Positions 32,558-35,438 of a stretch of DNA of 35,438 nt are shown in pieces. Numbering within the stretch: the stretch's first letter is position 1; every line of letters begins with the position of its first letter. The DNA is from an uncultured bacterium. GTDB taxonomy: Bacteria; Hydrothermota; Hydrothermia; UBA1063; CAJXJZ01. The stretch is from contig CAJXJZ010000014.1 of assembly GCA_913055745.1 (NCBI GenBank), forward strand, positions 1 to 35,438, given 5' to 3'. The notes below the pieces were generated by a model that saw only the letters and a list, made by a program, of their open reading frames with translations, ran no database searches and was not told where the DNA came from. Made by a program: the position numbers and the translations under genes.

Positions 32558-33573
32558 ATACCAAGTCCCTGAATGCCTTTTCGCTCCCCCATGTATACAG
32601 AATCGTAAACCTGAACCCTCTCTGGGTCAAATAGAAGGAGATAATTTGGACCTGAAGCATTAAACCTTGTTATAAAACCTATGCCATTCATATCTATAGC
32701 AATCTGGGATGTACCTTCTCCTGTATTTTGCCATATTACTTCTCTGTCTTGGGTAGATACCTTGCACACTCCACCATACCAGTCAGTAAGGTAGAGGGCA
32801 TTGTTGTAATAATACATATAACCAGGACTTTGGCCAACATTTATGGTATCAACAAAACGAAGGCTGTCGCCTATCTCATAAAGATAGAGTTTTCCAAAAG
32901 TATTCGTATAATCACCGGTTGATAATGCATAGAGTGTATCGGATACAATAGCAACGCTTTGTGTGTTGACCCCGGCATATACAGAATCAGATACATAAAG
33001 ACCCGCGGGCCCTTCCTCTACTGTATACACATAAGCATTGTTGTAAGAGTAATTAGAGAGGTCGTATCCTGTGCATGCAACATAAATTCTGCCATCTTTC
33101 TCTGTCATCCCTTCAGGTCCTTTTCCAACCTTGACTGAATCTAAGAACCTGAGCGTGTATAAGTCCAATTTATAGACCATATCATTTCCCGTGCATGATA
33201 CGAACAGACTATTTTCCTTCTTTATTACTGCCCATGGGTTTGAGCCGTTTGGAAACACGGTGTATTTTACCATGGTATCTTTCAAAAGCTCTATTTTCAT
33301 AAGTGATGGGACGCCTCCAAAACCAGAGTTCACTATATATGCATAGTCCCCATATATGAGTATATCGTTCGGCACAGCACCTGTTGTGTCCACATCAATT
33401 ATGGTATTGTTTGTCTCTGGCATGTAGTAGGAGTATGTTTCAGATAGATTGTTCAATACCACCACAACCTCTGTGCTTTCTGGGAAGTTTTCCTCCTCCT
33501 GGTTTTTTGTACATGCGCCCAAGAGGATCATCAAGGTAGTGAGCGCTATGCCTATTATCTTACCACTTCTCAT
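32539..33573 (-). CDS. Beta-propeller lipoprotein, BtuG-like B12-capture candidate
   Basis: A 344-residue lipoprotein. The signal peptide ends in the lipobox LLGAC with Cys21 for lipidation, followed by KNQEEEN. The rest consists of repeated YncE/SMP-type propeller blades (DILIYGDYAYIVNS, NSLFVSCTGNDMVYKLDL, GRIYVACTGYD, DTLYALSTGD, NALYLTDWYGG). About seven blades fit the length. In Bacteroides the lipoprotein BtuG is a seven-bladed propeller that sits on BtuB and binds B12 very tightly. Same order, size and riboswitch here make an equivalent role likely. GGAGGT precedes the ATG, 3 bases after the btuB stop. Confidence 0.82.
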   Translation of the reverse strand: MRSGKIIGIALTTLMILLGACTKNQEEENFPESTEVVVVLNNLSETYSYYMPETNNTIIDVDTTGAVPNDILIYGDYAYIVNSGFGGVPSLMKIELLKDTMVKYTVFPNGSNPWAVIKKENSLFVSCTGNDMVYKLDLYTLRFLDSVKVGKGPEGMTEKDGRIYVACTGYDLSNYSYNNAYVYTVEEGPAGLYVSDSVYAGVNTQSVAIVSDTLYALSTGDYTNTFGKLYLYEIGDSLRFVDTINVGQSPGYMYYYNNALYLTDWYGGVCKVSTQDREVIWQNTGEGTSQIAIDMNGIGFITRFNASGPNYLLLFDPERVQVYDSVYMGERKGIQGLGIWMKTQ

Positions 33574-33576
33574 ATC

Positions 33577-35166
33577 TTACCTCCATTCAAGTTTTATGTT
33601 TGTATAAAATACTCTCCCTGTTTGAGGATAGCCGGCTATCCATTCTATATATTCATCTAAAAGATTATGAACTCCCATTTCTACAACAAAATGTCCAATC
33701 TCCCTTTTATAGTTTACATTAAAAAGTTCCATACAAGGGAGCATCTTAATGCTATGAGGTCTTTTTTCCCTTCTTCCGGTGAATGATACACCTATTTTTA
33801 AATTGTTATAACTTAAATAAAAACCTTCCATTACATGTGGATAGTAAAGGACATGGTCAAAAAATGATAAAGTGCCTGAAAAACCCGCCTTTACTATGCC
33901 CTGGTGTGTTATCTTAAATTCAATGCCCTTTATATGTCGTATGCCAGTATTATAAGGCGTGTATTTTTGAGATACTATACACCATTGAATCATGTTTTTT
34001 ATACTTTTATCAAAATATGAAAGATGAATGATGCTATTTTCTGAAATATACTTAAACCCTGCCTCATACTGCCTTATATATTCTGGTAAAAGGTTGGGAT
34101 TACCCTTTGCAAAGGCATCTTCTGGCCAATAAAGGTCAAAAAATGAGGGAAGGTGCACACCCTTTGTATAGTTTATATAAAACACGCTACCCTTTAGTTT
34201 GTAAGATGCACCTAAAAAATAACTTGAATAGGCATTGTTAAATTCCTGAGGATAGAAGACAGAACCGTTTAAAACAAGTTGTAAGTCTTTATAATAGAGT
34301 TTTTTGCTGCCTATTAAAGATAAAGTGTTCCTTATTCTTTTTGATGATTTTGTTGAAGAGATGTACTCTGAAGATACTGAAAAACGGAATAGGCCGAGTC
34401 CCACATCCACATAATTGTAAAAACTTCTATGAATATCAACTTCTCTTCCAGTTTTATAAATAAGTTGTGATAAATTGCCTTTTATGAAAGAGTAAATATG
34501 CTTGCCTCTAAATAGAGAAAAAGAATAACCAGAGAAAAACTCTTTTTTATCACCATTTATATCTGTTCCCATGGGTCCTTGTATCTTTGCATGTCTTAAA
34601 GCCAATATGAAGGATGCATTATCATTATCAAGAAGAAGAAAAAACTTTTTAAATCCATCCTGCTTAGAGTTTTTCTCTGAAAAGGATGAAAAAAGTTGAA
34701 CTTTCCATAAATGAGAACTTATATAGGGTTCAAGGATGCCGCAAGAATTTATATTAAAACCTGCATTTTGCCTATGAGCACTTTTTATAAATATCCCCCC
34801 TGCTGCACCATTTATACTGCCGTATGAGGATAATGGATGCTTTATAATAATGCCATTTATACCCAATGATGTTGGTAATAAGGAAAGGTCAGCATAATCG
34901 TTTTGTACTGTTTTTAAGGGAATACCATTCAATTGAATATCAATATCCTGCGTTCTTGTACCCCTTAATCCCACAGAGGAGAGATTGCCATACTCTTTGA
35001 ACAATAAAGATGTTGTTTCGTTTAATAACCAGTATCTATCTCCTGAAAATGCAACTTTTTCAGAAAAGGATGGATATGAAAACCTTAATTCATCCGCATA
35101 AGGAAAATTGGCATAAACATAAACAGTATCTTGTATAAATACACTAAAAAGCCATAATAGATACAT
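33577..35166 (-). CDS. btuB: TonB-dependent receptor, BtuB-like
   Basis: A 529-residue outer-membrane receptor. The first 12 or so residues form a short signal sequence. DTVYVYANF directly after it resembles the E. coli BtuB TonB box DTLVVTANR. The plug contains SSVGLRGTRTQDIDIQLNGI and AAGGIFIKS. The barrel has many Tyr/Phe-rich strands, such as YSSYFLGASYKLKGSVFYIN and NLLPEYIRQYEAGFKYISEN, and ends in VFYTNIKLEW. It is short for the family (E. coli BtuB about 600). The start at 35166 is preferred, with GGAGGAG next to it; an in-frame start at 35208 lies inside the riboswitch. TonB, ExbBD and BtuFCD are not in the window. Confidence 0.92.
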   Translation of the reverse strand: MYLLWLFSVFIQDTVYVYANFPYADELRFSYPSFSEKVAFSGDRYWLLNETTSLLFKEYGNLSSVGLRGTRTQDIDIQLNGIPLKTVQNDYADLSLLPTSLGINGIIIKHPLSSYGSINGAAGGIFIKSAHRQNAGFNINSCGILEPYISSHLWKVQLFSSFSEKNSKQDGFKKFFLLLDNDNASFILALRHAKIQGPMGTDINGDKKEFFSGYSFSLFRGKHIYSFIKGNLSQLIYKTGREVDIHRSFYNYVDVGLGLFRFSVSSEYISSTKSSKRIRNTLSLIGSKKLYYKDLQLVLNGSVFYPQEFNNAYSSYFLGASYKLKGSVFYINYTKGVHLPSFFDLYWPEDAFAKGNPNLLPEYIRQYEAGFKYISENSIIHLSYFDKSIKNMIQWCIVSQKYTPYNTGIRHIKGIEFKITHQGIVKAGFSGTLSFFDHVLYYPHVMEGFYLSYNNLKIGVSFTGRREKRPHSIKMLPCMELFNVNYKREIGHFVVEMGVHNLLDEYIEWIAGYPQTGRVFYTNIKLEWR

Positions 35167-35204
35167 CTCTCCTCCTCCCCAACCCCCGGGGGATGGGATT
35201 TTTT
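35167..35204 (-). promoter_or_regulatory. Riboswitch expression platform and btuB ribosome site
   Basis: Between the aptamer and the ATG the minus strand holds a G/C hairpin (35177-35197, CCC-A-T-CCCCC facing GGGGG-T-T-GGG with one mismatch) that abuts GGAGGAG at 35168-35174. There is no T-run, so control of translation start is more likely than termination. Confidence 0.6.
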
Positions 35205-35362
35205 GCACAGATTCGGGTCTCCCGGCTTGTGGCGCTTCCTTCGCCTTCCCAGCAGGAAAGCCCTAAGACCCTCTCTGCCAGTGGCATGTTGAAGGAAGTT
35301 TCTGTGCCACTTACGGTTGCGGGGGCAGCCAGGGATTTGCACCCTGTTCCCCTCATCCGTGC
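35205..35362 (-). ncRNA. Cobalamin riboswitch
   Basis: The minus strand shows a full aptamer. The P1 stem GCACGGAT (35355-35362) pairs with ATCTGTGC (35205-35212). GGGGAACAGGGTGCAAATCC and GGCTGCCCCCGCAACCGTAAG form the conserved P3-P6 core. The B12 box region TGCCACTGGCAGAGAGGG (around 35270-35287) and GCCGGGAGACC complete the core. It should bind a cobalamin and repress the three downstream genes. The promoter places the transcript start one base before P1. Confidence 0.96.
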
Positions 35363-35369
35363 GATGTAT

Positions 35370-35399
35370 ATTATAAGGGTGATATATAAGACAAACCAA
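35370..35399 (-). promoter_or_regulatory. Promoter of the cobalamin operon
   Basis: TATAAT (35370-35375, minus strand) with TTGGTT (35394-35399) 18 bases upstream. The predicted start near 35363 coincides with the first base of the riboswitch P1 stem. Nothing else is recognised to the end of the window. Confidence 0.68.
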
Positions 35400-35438
35400 A
35401 ATAAGAAAACAAGATGTGGTGCTTTTGAAAAATACGCA

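Noticed and set aside
35085-35399. Open frames across the last 300 bases on the minus strand
   Set aside because: They run through the cobalamin riboswitch. The RNA structure and the strong ribosome site at 35168-35174 explain the region better.

Overview
The window reads as a compact, AT-rich bacterial chromosome segment: about 35 protein genes, one tRNA, and very few gaps over 300 bases. The cell envelope is diderm, because the window encodes a TonB-dependent receptor, a lipobox lipoprotein and predicted outer-membrane barrels. Two complete four-subunit 2-oxoacid:ferredoxin oxidoreductases point to anaerobic metabolism. The combination would fit an uncultured anaerobic lineage (for example WOR-3/Hydrothermae-like candidate phyla). 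That placement is an inference from gene content, not from a marker tree.

Layout. Bases 1-320 hold a G/C-rich palindromic element and a tRNA promoter. tRNA-Ala(UGC), a small unknown ORF and a D-2-hydroxyacid (phosphoglycerate) dehydrogenase follow without a terminator. Bases 1654-7101 carry a four-gene signalling module: VWA protein, zinc-ribbon/FHA protein, zinc-ribbon PP2C phosphatase, and zinc-ribbon Ser/Thr kinase with a seven-bladed WD40 propeller. A GT2 glycosyltransferase lies convergent to it. Two oxidoreductase operons diverge from 10933-11077: porGDAB leftward, and a second set rightward whose delta subunit carries a collapsed GltD-like flavoprotein domain. An M18 aminopeptidase and a strong terminator close the second operon. 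Next come a small exported acidic/proline-rich peptide, a GT4 glycosyltransferase and a PerR-type Fur regulator.

Bases 18236-26800 are a long leftward run: TrkH, TrkA, a TPR protein, PEP carboxykinase (ATP), a short-chain prenyl diphosphate synthase, a divergent PAP2 membrane protein, a site-2 protease homologue, FabH, a HAD phosphatase and an inositol-monophosphatase-family enzyme. A barrel protein, a TM2-like protein and Hsp20 follow.

The right end is the most interesting part. A complete cobalamin riboswitch (35205-35362, leftward) sits in front of a short BtuB-like receptor, a beta-propeller lipoprotein resembling Bacteroides BtuG, and a cysteine-rich small-domain protein. This looks like a B12 capture and uptake operon. 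A second leftward operon starts at RicT/PSP1 from its own promoter and runs through a lone PASTA protein, a protein of the family mislabelled 'asparagine synthetase B', a metallo-beta-lactamase-fold protein and an exported unknown. Four genes (VWA, GT2, PerR, RicT) have promoter -10 boxes only 6-10 bases from the start codon, so they are probably translated from leaderless or nearly leaderless mRNAs. Most other genes have strong GGAGG ribosome binding sites.
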